Shown here: in pieces, positions 15,047 to 23,417 of the stretch
How the letters are laid out: the number at the start of each line of letters is the position of its first letter
Position numbering within the stretch: the first letter of the stretch is position 1
NCBI GenBank assembly: GCA_964353465.1
Contig: CAYGWQ010000013.1
Coordinates: 1-38,734 of the forward strand
DNA: 38,734 nt
Reading direction: 5' to 3'
Source of the DNA: JAFNAG01 sp964353465
GTDB lineage: Bacteria > Acidobacteriota > UBA6911
The notes under the pieces: generated by a model
What the model saw: only the letters and a program-made list of their open reading frames with translations
The model's database searches: none
What the model was told of the DNA's origin: nothing
Position numbers and translations under genes: made by a program

Positions 15047-15595
15047 TCAGCGCAGGATCACCACAGGGAGAGTGGCAAATACATCGTGCTCCAGATTGTC
15101 GTAGCGCAATGCTACGGCGCTGACGGGCTGGGAAGCAATGACCTCCAGGATCCCTTCAAATTCCCCCGTGAACGAGAACCATGGGGGCGACGTAGGGGTG
15201 GTAAAGAACTTTGCCAGATGACCCCCAGCCGGCAACACCTCAGTAGTCGTTGCGAAGATTTCACCCGTAGATCGACGCAGGTTCAGGGTAAGGGTTGCCG
15301 GCATGTCGTTCGGATTGCAGATGGCGAGGCCCGACCAGGCCGAATTCACGCTTTCGACATAGGTGATAAAATGTTGCGTCAGGGGCGATGTTCCCACTCC
15401 CGCCTCGGAAATGATCCGGCCGCCGATGCGAATCTGGAAGATCGACGATCCTAAGATTGCGGTGCGGCTTGTGACCTTGACCCAGCCGACACGGAGTTCA
15501 GTGGAAGTCCCGTCCGTCAAAAACCGGGCCACTCCCCTGGAATCCAGCGCTAGATCAAAACTCGTATGAGGCACGCTGCCAAGCGGAAGGCTCAG
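15047..15595 (-). pseudogene. Frameshifted 3' part of the delta-60-repeat secreted protein
   Basis: This frame continues the protein of the next entry after a one-base shift. At 15592-15600 the upstream frame reads SDGTR then stops. Adding one base gives SDGTPLSLPLGSVPHTSFDL and runs on into this frame. The sequence (ISEAGVGTSPLTQHFITYVE, then VSAVALRYDNLEHDVFATLP) is a second copy of the C-terminal domain seen before the break (LSEAGVGLSKPTRDFTVYID, VAAVALRYDNMNLNVAAQVF). The two open frames are therefore one gene of about 730 codons, either mutated or misread at the GGG/CCC run. Confidence 0.8.
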
Positions 15596-17217
15596 CGGGT
15601 GCCGTCGCTCTGATAGAACTCCAGCCGGACACTTGTGGCTGGAGTATCCAGCGGATTGATGAGGATAAAGTTGGTCCGGTAGCCGGCGCCATCAGCAACC
15701 TGGGGGAAAAAGAGGGTGGTCGAGGCCTCATCCACAAGTACTGGGATCGTGGAGAACACCTGCGCGGCCACATTGAGATTCATGTTGTCGTAGCGGAGCG
15801 CGACCGCGGCGACATTCTGATCGCTGGTGAACTCGATGCTTCCTATGAAGCCTGCCGGAGCAGTCAGGGGAAAACGCTGGTTGGCAAACTCTGCGAAATG
15901 GTGGCTCGGCGGGAGGGTGATGGTGGCACGCTCCCGGACACTTCCGAAGTTGTTGCGCAAGGTCAGGTTGAGGGTGGCGGGAGTACTGCCGCTGTTGGCC
16001 ACGGCATATCCGGAAGAGGCATTGTCCGCATTGTCGATGTACACCGTGAAGTCCCGGGTGGGCTTTGACAGGCCAACACCGGCCTCGCTGAGAATGTGGT
16101 TGCCCTCGAGACTCTTGAACAGAGCCGTGCCGTCGATCTGCATTTTCCCGGAGAAAACACCGTATCCCGCGACAGAATCGCCGGGAAGCGTGACCTGCAA
16201 GCGCGCGGTTCCCATGGGGGGAATATTGAACTGCACAGGCTCCGAAGGCGTGCCTGCAGGCGTCTGGAAACGAGTGCCGTCCGATTTGATGAGCGAGACC
16301 AGGATGCCGGCATTCGTTTGACCGGTGTTGATACCGGTCAGGACAGTCTGATAGCTGCCGCCGGCGGCAATTTGAGCGAACACGCCTAAAAGCGCGGATC
16401 CCTCGGTGAACGATTCTGTGATGGATCCGGATCCGTTTGCATGACCCGAGGAATAAAATCCCCGAGCGCGGATAAGAACACTCTTGCCCATAGGCAGGCT
16501 GAGGCCCTTCAATTGCCAGCCACCGGCGATCCGAGCGGCGCTGCCGAGAAGATCAAACGAGGCACCGTCGGCAGAGAATTCAAGGATCACACGGTCCACC
16601 TCCGGGCTGGTCCCGCCGCGCTTCCAGGTGATGGAACTGCCGGCACTGTCAACTGTGAGATTCCGGAGCGCCGCGTCGGTAGCCGTCAAACGGCCTAGGT
16701 TTCGTCGGCTCGTCGTGCCCGACCCCCCGTTCCCAAGGGTCGTGAATGAGCCGCCGACCAGGATCTTGCCATCGCCCTGTATCGCAAGGGCCTCGACAGT
16801 GCCGTCGGTGCCCGGATTGAAGGCGATATCGAGGCTGCCGTCGGCATTGAGCCTGCCGATGCGGTTTCGCGGTGTCGTGCCTGTGCCTCCGCCTCCTAAT
16901 GCAGTAAAGGCGCCGCAAACCAGGATCCTGCCGCCTGCCTCCAGTCCCAGGGATACTACAGAATTATTGGCTCCAGGATTGAAATCGGCTATGAGGCTGC
17001 CATCGGCATTGAGCCGGCCGATATTATTACGCGTGACTGCGTCCGTGCCTTCGCCAATCTTGGTGAAACTCCCCCCGACGAGAATCTTGCCGTCTGGCTG
17101 CTCGGCTAGAGCATAAATGGTCCCGTTGGTCCCGGCAGCAAAGCCGTCCAACGCCGATTGGGCCCGCACATCCAAAGGGAGAAGCGCCATCAGCGCCAAC
17201 GTCAGAGCCGGCCCCAT
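15592..17217 (-). CDS. Secreted delta-60-repeat protein, 5' part before a frameshift
   Basis: I start at the ATG at 17217, which gives a clear signal peptide (MGPALTLALMALLPLDVRAQ). Longer in-frame starts up to 17388 exist but add a non-hydrophobic, unlikely leader. Three delta-60 repeats follow: QPDGKILVGGSFTKIG, EAGGRILVCGAFTALG and GDGKILVGGSFTTLG. They are separated by RLNADGSL units and probably form a propeller-like domain. A linker with a fibronectin-like stretch follows, then a repeated domain ending AVALRYDN. The protein is probably exported or surface-attached; its ligand is unknown. The reading frame breaks at 15592, and the remainder lies in the frame 15047-15595. Confidence 0.8.
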   Translation of the reverse strand: MGPALTLALMALLPLDVRAQSALDGFAAGTNGTIYALAEQPDGKILVGGSFTKIGEGTDAVTRNNIGRLNADGSLIADFNPGANNSVVSLGLEAGGRILVCGAFTALGGGGTGTTPRNRIGRLNADGSLDIAFNPGTDGTVEALAIQGDGKILVGGSFTTLGNGGSGTTSRRNLGRLTATDAALRNLTVDSAGSSITWKRGGTSPEVDRVILEFSADGASFDLLGSAARIAGGWQLKGLSLPMGKSVLIRARGFYSSGHANGSGSITESFTEGSALLGVFAQIAAGGSYQTVLTGINTGQTNAGILVSLIKSDGTRFQTPAGTPSEPVQFNIPPMGTARLQVTLPGDSVAGYGVFSGKMQIDGTALFKSLEGNHILSEAGVGLSKPTRDFTVYIDNADNASSGYAVANSGSTPATLNLTLRNNFGSVRERATITLPPSHHFAEFANQRFPLTAPAGFIGSIEFTSDQNVAAVALRYDNMNLNVAAQVFSTIPVLVDEASTTLFFPQVADGAGYRTNFILINPLDTPATSVRLEFYQSDGTR

Positions 17218-17674
17218 GATCCAATGTCGAATCCTGTAGAGATTACAGATCAGTTCTCTCTGCCGTCGCTCAACTCTGCCGCGGGCTCCTGACACACTGG
17301 TTGCAGCATAGAGGGAACCTAACGGCATCGATTTTTGCATCATGATCGACTCCCGCCCCGACGGGGCCATGCTTTGAAACACATTCATTGTCTATTCAAC
17401 AGACCGTGAGCTTCTTGCGAGCGCGCCTATTGGCTTATTCCTGTGGCCCAGGCCCAGGGAGTTCCAGCTGTCGGCAACCTAATCTTAATGCAGAAATCCG
17501 GCCGGCAAAGCAGCAAATGTATCGCGCTGCAGGCAGTTGGAACGCAGTGGGGACGATGGCCTGCGCGCGATCCGGTCCGTGCTTGCATCCGTTCGACGAT
17601 TGACTCGGACTTCTCCGTTCCCTGCAATTGATCTTCATGAAAAACGCGCGTTACGTCTTCGAGACTCGAGGTTA
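17218..17674. other. Intergenic stretch, no gene seen
   Basis: These 457 bases lie between the delta-60 protein and the ABC ATPase gene, both on the minus strand. The open frames here are short and lack ribosome-binding sites or family features. If translation of the delta-60 gene began upstream, the first 170 bases would be coding. Confidence 0.4.
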
Positions 17675-18493
17675 TTAGGGCAGAACACCCTGGGCGCGAA
17701 ATAGCGTGCGGATGCGGCTGCAATATTCCGCAATCTGAGGGGTCGTCGCCCTGTCCATGCGGCGCGGCCGCGGCAGATCGATCGAATACTCCTGCAGGAT
17801 TCTTCCCGGACCCTGCGACATGACGGCAACCCGGTCGGAGAGCAAAACAGCCTCCTGGATATTGCCGGTGCACAAAAGTGCCGCGGTTTTCGTTTCCAGC
17901 CACAGCCGCTGGAAACCGTCCAGGATCTGCTCCAGCGCCAACGTATCCAGCATACGGAACGGTTCGTCCATAAGCAACAGGGCAGGGCAGTGGACCAACG
18001 CCCGGCACACAGAGATCAGTTGGGCAGTACCGGGGGGCAACTCATGCGGCCGGCTGCTCTCGAATTTTGACAAGTCAAACCATGCGAGCAGGCGGCGCGC
18101 GCGGTTCCTGCTTTCCGCAAGATTCAGACCACGCAATTCTGCCTGCAGGAGGATGTTCTGCATGACGGTACGCCAGCCAAGCAGAGCAGGTTGCTGTAGG
18201 ACCAGTCCGAAATCCCGCTCGGGCGGTTGCATTCGGGCTCCCGTGATGCGGATTTCTCCGCCGGTGACGGGCAGAGTTCCCGCAATCATTCTCAGCAAGC
18301 TCGTCTTTCCGCTGGCAGGCGGGGCGACGATCGAGAGAAATTCCCCCCCGCTGATTTCCAAAGATATTGGACCCACGACGGTTTGGGTCTCGCGACCGGC
18401 AACACGGGCGTGACTGACATTTTGAATTCGAATCCGGAGCGCGTCGGCTGGCATCTGGATAGCTCCATCGAAAACGTAACGGTTGAACACCAT
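17675..18493 (-). CDS. ABC transporter ATPase, NitT/TauT type, with degenerate motifs
   Basis: The product has 272 residues (start MVFNRYVFDG at 18493) and the layout of SsuB/TauB-type ATPases that energise uptake through the adjacent permease. Walker A is APPASGKT (residues 57-64, first Gly replaced by Ala). The Q-loop is LQQPALLGW. Walker B is ALLLMDEP (171-178). The ABC signature, normally LSGGMRQR, reads LPPGTAQL (152-159), and the switch histidine region, normally THD, reads TGN (209-211). So the signature and the H-loop are not canonical, while Walker A lysine and Walker B are kept. ATP binding is likely; hydrolysis may be weak. A start at 18571 would add 26 residues and overlap the permease gene. 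The GGGAGGTGACC there is too far (24 bases) from 18493 to decide. Confidence 0.85.
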   Translation of the reverse strand: MVFNRYVFDGAIQMPADALRIRIQNVSHARVAGRETQTVVGPISLEISGGEFLSIVAPPASGKTSLLRMIAGTLPVTGGEIRITGARMQPPERDFGLVLQQPALLGWRTVMQNILLQAELRGLNLAESRNRARRLLAWFDLSKFESSRPHELPPGTAQLISVCRALVHCPALLLMDEPFRMLDTLALEQILDGFQRLWLETKTAALLCTGNIQEAVLLSDRVAVMSQGPGRILQEYSIDLPRPRRMDRATTPQIAEYCSRIRTLFRAQGVLP

Positions 18494-18513
18494 TATGTCA
18501 GACCGAGACGCGG

Positions 18514-19347
18514 TCACCTCCCGGGCATTTGCCGGCCGCTGGCCGTTCCGGCCGGCACCGAGGCGGGCCACGAAATCCAGACCCTTTGAACTATATCGAT
18601 CAGATAGTAAAAGCCAACGGCCATCAAGACCAGCACCGCCAGTGTGGCAAACAGCTGATTCGTATCTATCTTGGCACTGGCATACAGCATCAGATAGCCG
18701 AGCCCTGCATCAGAGCCGATAAATTCCATCACGGTCGCTCCCGCCAATGCGAGCGGGATCGAAGTTTTCAAAGCGCTGGCGACAAAAGGCAGGCAGGCGG
18801 GCAAGCGGACCTTGAGAAAAACAGTTGCCGGACCCGCGCCCATCATCTCCACAATCTCTACCGTTTCCGCGGGCAGGGAATCGAAGCCGTTCCGTACACT
18901 CGTTGCCACCGGCAGGAAACATGCGAGAAACGACAGGGCAGCCGCGGCAGAATAGCCGTATCCGAACCAGATGACGACCAGTGGTGCGAGCGCGACCAAT
19001 GGCAGTTTCTGGAAAAAAGAAATCGCGGGTGCGGCGATGCGATGAGCTCTGGTGAACCAAGCGGTAAGCGCAGCCAGGCAGAATCCGATGACCAGCGCCA
19101 GGAGCAGGCCTTCCAGCGCCTCGAAACCCGTGATCAGCGCATGTTTTCCCAGCAGAGCGTCTTCGCGCCAGAGTTCGAGTAGCACACGCGTGGGGGATGG
19201 CAGGGACGAGTGCCGGACTGCAAGCATGCGCACGACGAGTTCCCAAATCAACAGCACCACGCCTACGCTCACCAGGACGGTGACCGGGCGTGCGGTTTTT
19301 TGCGATGGCATGGTTAAGGCGGATGACGGCTTTCTATTTGCGGCCAT
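18514..19347 (-). CDS. ABC transporter permease, NitT/TauT type
   Basis: The product has 277 residues and about six membrane segments (LVSVGVVLLIWELVVRML, LEGLLLALVIGFCLAALTAW, LVALAPLVVIWFGYGYSAAA and others). The cytoplasmic EAA loop is EIVEMMGAGPATVFLKVRLP, which docks the ATPase. This belongs to the BPD_transp_1 family used for nitrate, taurine, sulfonate or thiamine-precursor uptake; the substrate cannot be read from the permease. No substrate-binding protein gene is in the window. It lies 34 bases after the F420-type oxidoreductase gene and precedes the ATPase gene, so it appears to be part of the F420 run. AGGAGAG lies 13 bases before the ATG. Confidence 0.9.
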   Translation of the reverse strand: MAANRKPSSALTMPSQKTARPVTVLVSVGVVLLIWELVVRMLAVRHSSLPSPTRVLLELWREDALLGKHALITGFEALEGLLLALVIGFCLAALTAWFTRAHRIAAPAISFFQKLPLVALAPLVVIWFGYGYSAAAALSFLACFLPVATSVRNGFDSLPAETVEIVEMMGAGPATVFLKVRLPACLPFVASALKTSIPLALAGATVMEFIGSDAGLGYLMLYASAKIDTNQLFATLAVLVLMAVGFYYLIDIVQRVWISWPASVPAGTASGRQMPGR

Positions 19348-19381
19348 TGTCAGCCTGCCACTCTCCTGGAGAGAGGTTCGG

Positions 19382-19780
19382 TTATCCCATTGTGCTGATG
19401 TGTTCCGGAGCGATCCTGTAAAGCACCCTCACCTCCGCCGGGGTATGGTGGGGATATTTCTCGGTATTCATATACTTGCGGGCCAAGGCGTCAATGTGCT
19501 CGGCGGCGCCTTCTTCGGTTATCTCCGCCACGCGTCCGCGAATCTCGAGATAGCGGTAGGGATTTTGGGGATCCACGATGCAGAGTGCCACGCGGGGGCA
19601 GTTGCGCATGTTGCGGTCCTTGACACGGCCTCTGACGGAGTTGATGCGGACGTAATCACCGTCGTAATCAAACCACACGGGGGTAACGTGCGGGCCGCCG
19701 TCCTTAAGGACCGTCGCCAGATGGGCCAGTGCCGGTTCCCGGACCAAATCCATGAACTTTTCAGGAATCTGCACCGCCAT
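19382..19780 (-). CDS. PPOX-class F420-dependent oxidoreductase
   Basis: From the ATG at 19780 (GAGGAACGCAAA before it) the product has 132 residues. It has the split-barrel flavin-binding fold: LAHLATVLKDGGPHVTPVWF, then YVRINSVRGRVKDRNMRNCP and PYRYLEIRGRVAEITEEGA. Members of this class use coenzyme F420 rather than FMN, as recognised in actinobacterial PPOX proteins. Being next to cofE, cofC, cofD and npdG makes F420 the likely cofactor. An in-frame ATG at 19801 would add seven residues. The reaction is probably reduction of a small enone or quinone-like substrate, but this is not visible in sequence. Confidence 0.85.
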   Translation of the reverse strand: MAVQIPEKFMDLVREPALAHLATVLKDGGPHVTPVWFDYDGDYVRINSVRGRVKDRNMRNCPRVALCIVDPQNPYRYLEIRGRVAEITEEGAAEHIDALARKYMNTEKYPHHTPAEVRVLYRIAPEHISTMG

Positions 19781-19872
19781 TTTGCGTTCCTCGCCGTACA
19801 ATGAATTGACCTTTTAAAATCAAACAACTTCCGGCCCCGAACCCGGCAGCGCGCGAACCCATGGTAGGTCGC

Positions 19873-20655
19873 CTACCTGAATAAGTCTTCCTCTGCCGGA
19901 CGAATCAACTCCATCCCTCTTCCTTCCGTGGGTCCAATGCGAAAGCCCTCAATGACGGCGGCCGGGATGCCGGCAGTCTTTCCCATGACCAGCTCCGCAG
20001 CGCCGGCAAGCTCATCCGCGGCTGCCAGCACCGTCGCCTGGAGAGAGCGACCATATGAGTCTACCTGTCCTCGATAATCGATAAAAGGGGAAAGACCGGA
20101 AACACCAAGGGCGACATTGGTCAGCCCCTTGCGCCAAGGCCTGCCAAAGGTATCCGAGATGATGACTCCAACCTGCCTGCGCAGTGCCGCCTCGAGCACA
20201 TTTCGAAGGCCATCGGCCGACTTATCCGGATCCGGCGGAAGCAAAACCACAGTGCCTGCTGGGGCATTCGAGGTGTCGACTCCCGCATTGGCGCAAACAA
20301 AGCCGTGGTGGGTTTCCGCGATCACAATGCCCCGATCCATGCGCACCACGCGGCGTGCCTGTTGCAGCACAACCTCCACCACGCGCGCATCCTTTTGGCA
20401 CTCGAAAGCCCAGGCGCGGGCCTGCGCGGAGGGAACGACATCGTCGAGGCGAATCAGGCAGCCCTCCGATTTGCTAACTACCTTTTGTGCGACAACAACA
20501 ATGATGGCATCCGTCCGGCTGACGGGCTCCGGATCGCTGGCCGCTGCGATGCCGGCCAGCTCCAGCGCAGACAGAATCTTCTCGCCGAGATGCATTCCCG
20601 GCAGGATCTCAGGGATTCCTTTCAGCCCGCGGATGAGGATCGTATCAGCCGGCAT
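19873..20655 (-). CDS. cofE: Coenzyme F420-0:L-glutamate ligase
   Basis: This enzyme adds glutamates to F420-0 with GTP, giving the polyglutamate tail. The 260-residue protein shows the CofE pattern: GIPEILPGMHLGEKILSALE, VVAQKVVSKSEG, ETHHGFVCANAGVDTSNAP, IISDTFGRPWRKGLTNVALG and ELAGAAELVMGKTAGIPAAV. It is the free-standing form and lacks the C-terminal nitroreductase-like domain of FbiB. It overlaps the upstream cofC gene by 11 bases. Confidence 0.95.
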   Translation of the reverse strand: MPADTILIRGLKGIPEILPGMHLGEKILSALELAGIAAASDPEPVSRTDAIIVVVAQKVVSKSEGCLIRLDDVVPSAQARAWAFECQKDARVVEVVLQQARRVVRMDRGIVIAETHHGFVCANAGVDTSNAPAGTVVLLPPDPDKSADGLRNVLEAALRRQVGVIISDTFGRPWRKGLTNVALGVSGLSPFIDYRGQVDSYGRSLQATVLAAADELAGAAELVMGKTAGIPAAVIEGFRIGPTEGRGMELIRPAEEDLFR

Positions 20656-21304
20656 AATGCAACAATCTCTCCTTTGCGCGAAATTTCAGCAGCCCGCGGT
20701 AGGTTTCACCTGCCGCAGGCTGAGCGAGTAAATAGGCAATGTCGGCAGGATCATCGAGATCGAGCGCTATGCGGGGGTTCTCCACGATCCTGAGCTGAGC
20801 GCCTGCCGCCTTGGCTTCACGGACATGTTCTGCGAAGCTATCCTGGCCGAATCGGGACGGGAACACATCGGGAGGGTTGCGCAAAAGCGCATTGGTGCCC
20901 ATCCGGTCACGGGAGGGCACCATGATGGCAGACGGAGAGGGGAGAGGACGCGACAACAGTTCTGCAACATCTTCCGTCGTCACCAGAGGAAGATCGGCTG
21001 GCAAGCGCAACACCGCATCGAATCCATTGCCGGCGAGGCGTTTAGAGGCCTCGTCTACGGAGGAGCTCTCCGAGATCTGGTCCTTCTCGAGGAATACCTC
21101 CCACCCCAGCGTTCGGACGCGGGCAGCAGCGCGCGCCGAATTGGTCGCCATCACGACCGGGCAGGGAATGGGCAGCAGCGCGTGGATCAGGTCCTCGAGC
21201 AGTGCATAAGCCACGCCGGCGCGCTCGTCCGCGCTCAGCAGCGGAGACATTCGCGATTTGGCTTTCGCAGCATCTTTGACCGGAACCAGGATGACGGGAT
21301 TCAT
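20645..21304 (-). CDS. cofC: 2-phospho-L-lactate (or phosphoenolpyruvate) guanylyltransferase
   Basis: CofC/FbiD activates 2-phospho-L-lactate, or phosphoenolpyruvate in many bacteria, with GTP for CofD. The 219-residue protein has the nucleotidyltransferase start VILVPVKDAAKAKSRMSPLL, the central VLRLPADLPLVTTEDV and the C-terminal GAQLRIVENPRIALDLDDPA. Which substrate is used cannot be told from this reading. The start overlaps the cofD stop by four bases and the stop overlaps the cofE start by 11, so the three are tightly coupled. Confidence 0.93.
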   Translation of the reverse strand: MNPVILVPVKDAAKAKSRMSPLLSADERAGVAYALLEDLIHALLPIPCPVVMATNSARAAARVRTLGWEVFLEKDQISESSSVDEASKRLAGNGFDAVLRLPADLPLVTTEDVAELLSRPLPSPSAIMVPSRDRMGTNALLRNPPDVFPSRFGQDSFAEHVREAKAAGAQLRIVENPRIALDLDDPADIAYLLAQPAAGETYRGLLKFRAKERLLHYAG

Positions 21305-22227
21305 GCCAGCATCCTCAGCAGGGATTCGGCCAGCGCCACCCTGGAGGATGAGCCGGCCATGACGGTTTCGACCGCGTGGACCTCAAGGCCGAGTGCCCGA
21401 AGCGGTTCGATCAAGCGTTCATCCCGATTGTCGAGAACGAATATGTCAAGGAAGTCTTGATAGAGCCGGGCAACGGTCTCTGCAGATGCCTCCTGTCCGA
21501 GTTGCCGCATCATGGCCGCTGCGGGACCCTTGAGGGCCTCTCCGCCCACAATCGGGGACACGGCAAGGACGACGCCAGCTGTCGCGCGCAGCGCATCCCT
21601 GATACCCGGCACCGCCAGGATGGGGCCGATGCTGATATAGGGATTGCTGGGGCACAATACGATCGCTTCCGCGTTCAAAAGCGCTGTCAACACGCCCGGG
21701 GCAGGACAGACAGTCTCAATTCCCCGGTACTGAAATCCTCGCACCTTGGGAGAACAATGCCTGTGGACGAAGTAGTCCTGAAAATCCAATATGCCTTCAT
21801 CGGTGTGAACCAAGGTCGGCACCTCTGAGTCCGTCATGGGAAGAATCGTGGGTTGGACGCCATTTTGGTGGCAGATGATCCGGGTCACATCCGTCAGGCT
21901 GTCGCCGTTCCTGAGGCGTTGTGTGCGAAAGATGTGGGTTGCCAGGTCTCGATCCCCCAGGCGAAACCAGGCCTCGCATTGCAGGCGTGCCAGACGCTCA
22001 TTGCAGTGGAAAGTGTCGTCACGGACACCCCAGCCGGTTGTCGGATTGGCGAGACCGGCAAGGGTGTAAATCACGGTATCTAGATCGGGGCAGACGTAGA
22101 GCCCCATACAACGGAAATCATCGCCAGTGTTGACAATGACGGTGAGGTCCTGCGGCGCCAGCAGCTCGACGAGCCCCAATAGGAGCTTGGCTGCTCCCAC
22201 ACCCCCTGCCAGTGCGGTAATCTTCAT
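21301..22227 (-). CDS. cofD: 2-phospho-L-lactate transferase (LPPG:FO transferase)
   Basis: CofD joins the activated phospholactate to the deazaflavin FO, giving F420-0 or its dehydro form. The 308-residue protein starts MKITALAGGVGAAKLLLGL, the glycine-rich CofD signature. It continues with LTVIVNTGDDFRCMGLYVCP, GLANPTTGWGVRDDTFHCNE, LRNGDSLTDVT and CPSNPYISIGPILAVPGIRD. Length and motif order are normal. The start lies 65 bases after npdG. Confidence 0.96.
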   Translation of the reverse strand: MKITALAGGVGAAKLLLGLVELLAPQDLTVIVNTGDDFRCMGLYVCPDLDTVIYTLAGLANPTTGWGVRDDTFHCNERLARLQCEAWFRLGDRDLATHIFRTQRLRNGDSLTDVTRIICHQNGVQPTILPMTDSEVPTLVHTDEGILDFQDYFVHRHCSPKVRGFQYRGIETVCPAPGVLTALLNAEAIVLCPSNPYISIGPILAVPGIRDALRATAGVVLAVSPIVGGEALKGPAAAMMRQLGQEASAETVARLYQDFLDIFVLDNRDERLIEPLRALGLEVHAVETVMAGSSSRVALAESLLRMLA

Positions 22228-22292
22228 GTCGATTCCAGAATGCGCATATCGCGCCTCTCAGGAGCAGAATCCAGACCCTGGGAGCGTCTATC

Positions 22293-22952
22293 TCAGATCC
22301 CCTCGACTCTGAACCGGGCTCCCTTTTTCCGGTAACGCCGGTTGAGCTCAGCAGCCAGCACGGTCATGCGTTCCAGCGTGCGCGCCATCCGCAATGGACC
22401 GCTATCGAGAGGACGCAGGGATGGGATCAAAGCCGCCGCAGCGATTACGGACTGTTTGGCTTCGTCGGAATCGCCGCACACGAACACATCGCAATTCAAA
22501 GCGGTGTGCAAGTCGGCGAGGACAAAGGCGGGAATCGTCTTAAAGGCGGCAACCAGAGGTACGCCCTCAGGAAGATGGCGCGCGATGGTCTCTGCGCTCG
22601 ATCCGGCTTCCGGCTCGCGGTACACAACGTGACCGGCGCTCAAGAACAGCGGCACAGTCACATCGACAACAACATGATGGGGACGCAGCAAGAAGCGGTA
22701 GCTCTCGACGGCCTCGACCGTCTGTGCAAACGGGACTGTGAGAAATACCATTTCCGAGTTTTCCAGCATTTCTCCGTTGGCAAGCCCCTGCAGCAACGGT
22801 TTGCCAAGGATCGAATTGCCTGCCGCTGCCGCGGCTGCGGCACGTTCCGGCGACCGGGAACCAAGGACTATACGCGTACCGGCAGACGCAAAACGAAGCG
22901 CCAGACCCGCAGCCTCCCTTCCCGTGCCCCCAAGAAATCCTATTCTAACCAT
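22293..22952 (-). CDS. npdG: F420H2:NADP+ oxidoreductase (F420-dependent NADP reductase)
   Basis: This enzyme exchanges hydride between F420 and NADP, linking the two cofactor pools. From the ATG at 22952 it has 219 residues. The N-terminal dinucleotide-binding motif is IGFLGGTGREAAGLALRFAS, then VLGSRSPERAAAAA, where GSRSPER fits NADP binding. Other marks are VFLTVPFAQTVEAVE, VVVDVTVPLF, LVAAFKTIPAFVL and the C-terminal RPLDSGPLRMARTLERMT. The longer frame to 23042 lacks family sequence before MVRIG. As the first gene of the minus-strand run it probably lies behind the promoter of the whole cluster. Confidence 0.93.
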   Translation of the reverse strand: MVRIGFLGGTGREAAGLALRFASAGTRIVLGSRSPERAAAAAAAGNSILGKPLLQGLANGEMLENSEMVFLTVPFAQTVEAVESYRFLLRPHHVVVDVTVPLFLSAGHVVYREPEAGSSAETIARHLPEGVPLVAAFKTIPAFVLADLHTALNCDVFVCGDSDEAKQSVIAAAALIPSLRPLDSGPLRMARTLERMTVLAAELNRRYRKKGARFRVEGI

Positions 22953-23417
22953 CGAGGTTTCCCGCCCTGACGCCCACACCTTCCCTATCGGGTAGCACCG
23001 CGTGCGCAAGCGCGCGCAGGTATGGTGACACTGTCGCTGCAATCACTCACCAACGCGGCCCGGCAAGGCCTTGGTGCGCTTTCTGACTTGTCCCGTGCCG
23101 TGGTGTCGTCCCATCGGTCCATAGATTCGAAGATACCATAGTTGCGTTCGGCTAAACCACCGCCTCATGCGGGGAGGATGTACGATTCTCCGCATTCGTT
23201 TGGAACCTGAGGCGATGAATTCTGCACGTGCCCATGTTTGGATGGCTTCCGGAAGCTGTCGGTTCGGCATGGCGAGATTCCCTGTGCATCTCTTGACGGA
23301 ACCCGCACAGGCTCGTTACGGAGAGAACAGCATTTCTGTTCGTTTTGCCGGGAATTTCGACTTATAATGCCCATGGCCCGGCTGATTCCGCGGGATCCAC
23401 AATCAAGGAGAAAATCG
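22953..23417. other. Divergent intergenic region, no gene seen
   Basis: These 465 bases separate the F420 run (minus) from the Tat isomerase-like gene (plus). Short frames on both strands show no family features and no RBS. A TATAAT lies at 23363-23368. Confidence 0.5.
23363..23368 (+). promoter_or_regulatory. Probable -10 element of the Tat isomerase gene
   Basis: TATAAT matches the consensus. No good -35 lies 16-18 bases upstream. Transcription would begin near 23375, about 43 bases before the ATG. Confidence 0.35.

Noticed and set aside
22506..22970. Plus-strand frame of 154 codons
   Set aside because: It is antisense to npdG, which has a clear dinucleotide-binding motif.
23043..23270. 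Minus-strand frame of 75 codons upstream of npdG
   Set aside because: It has no ribosome-binding site, is rich in Arg and Trp, and resembles no family; treated as non-coding.
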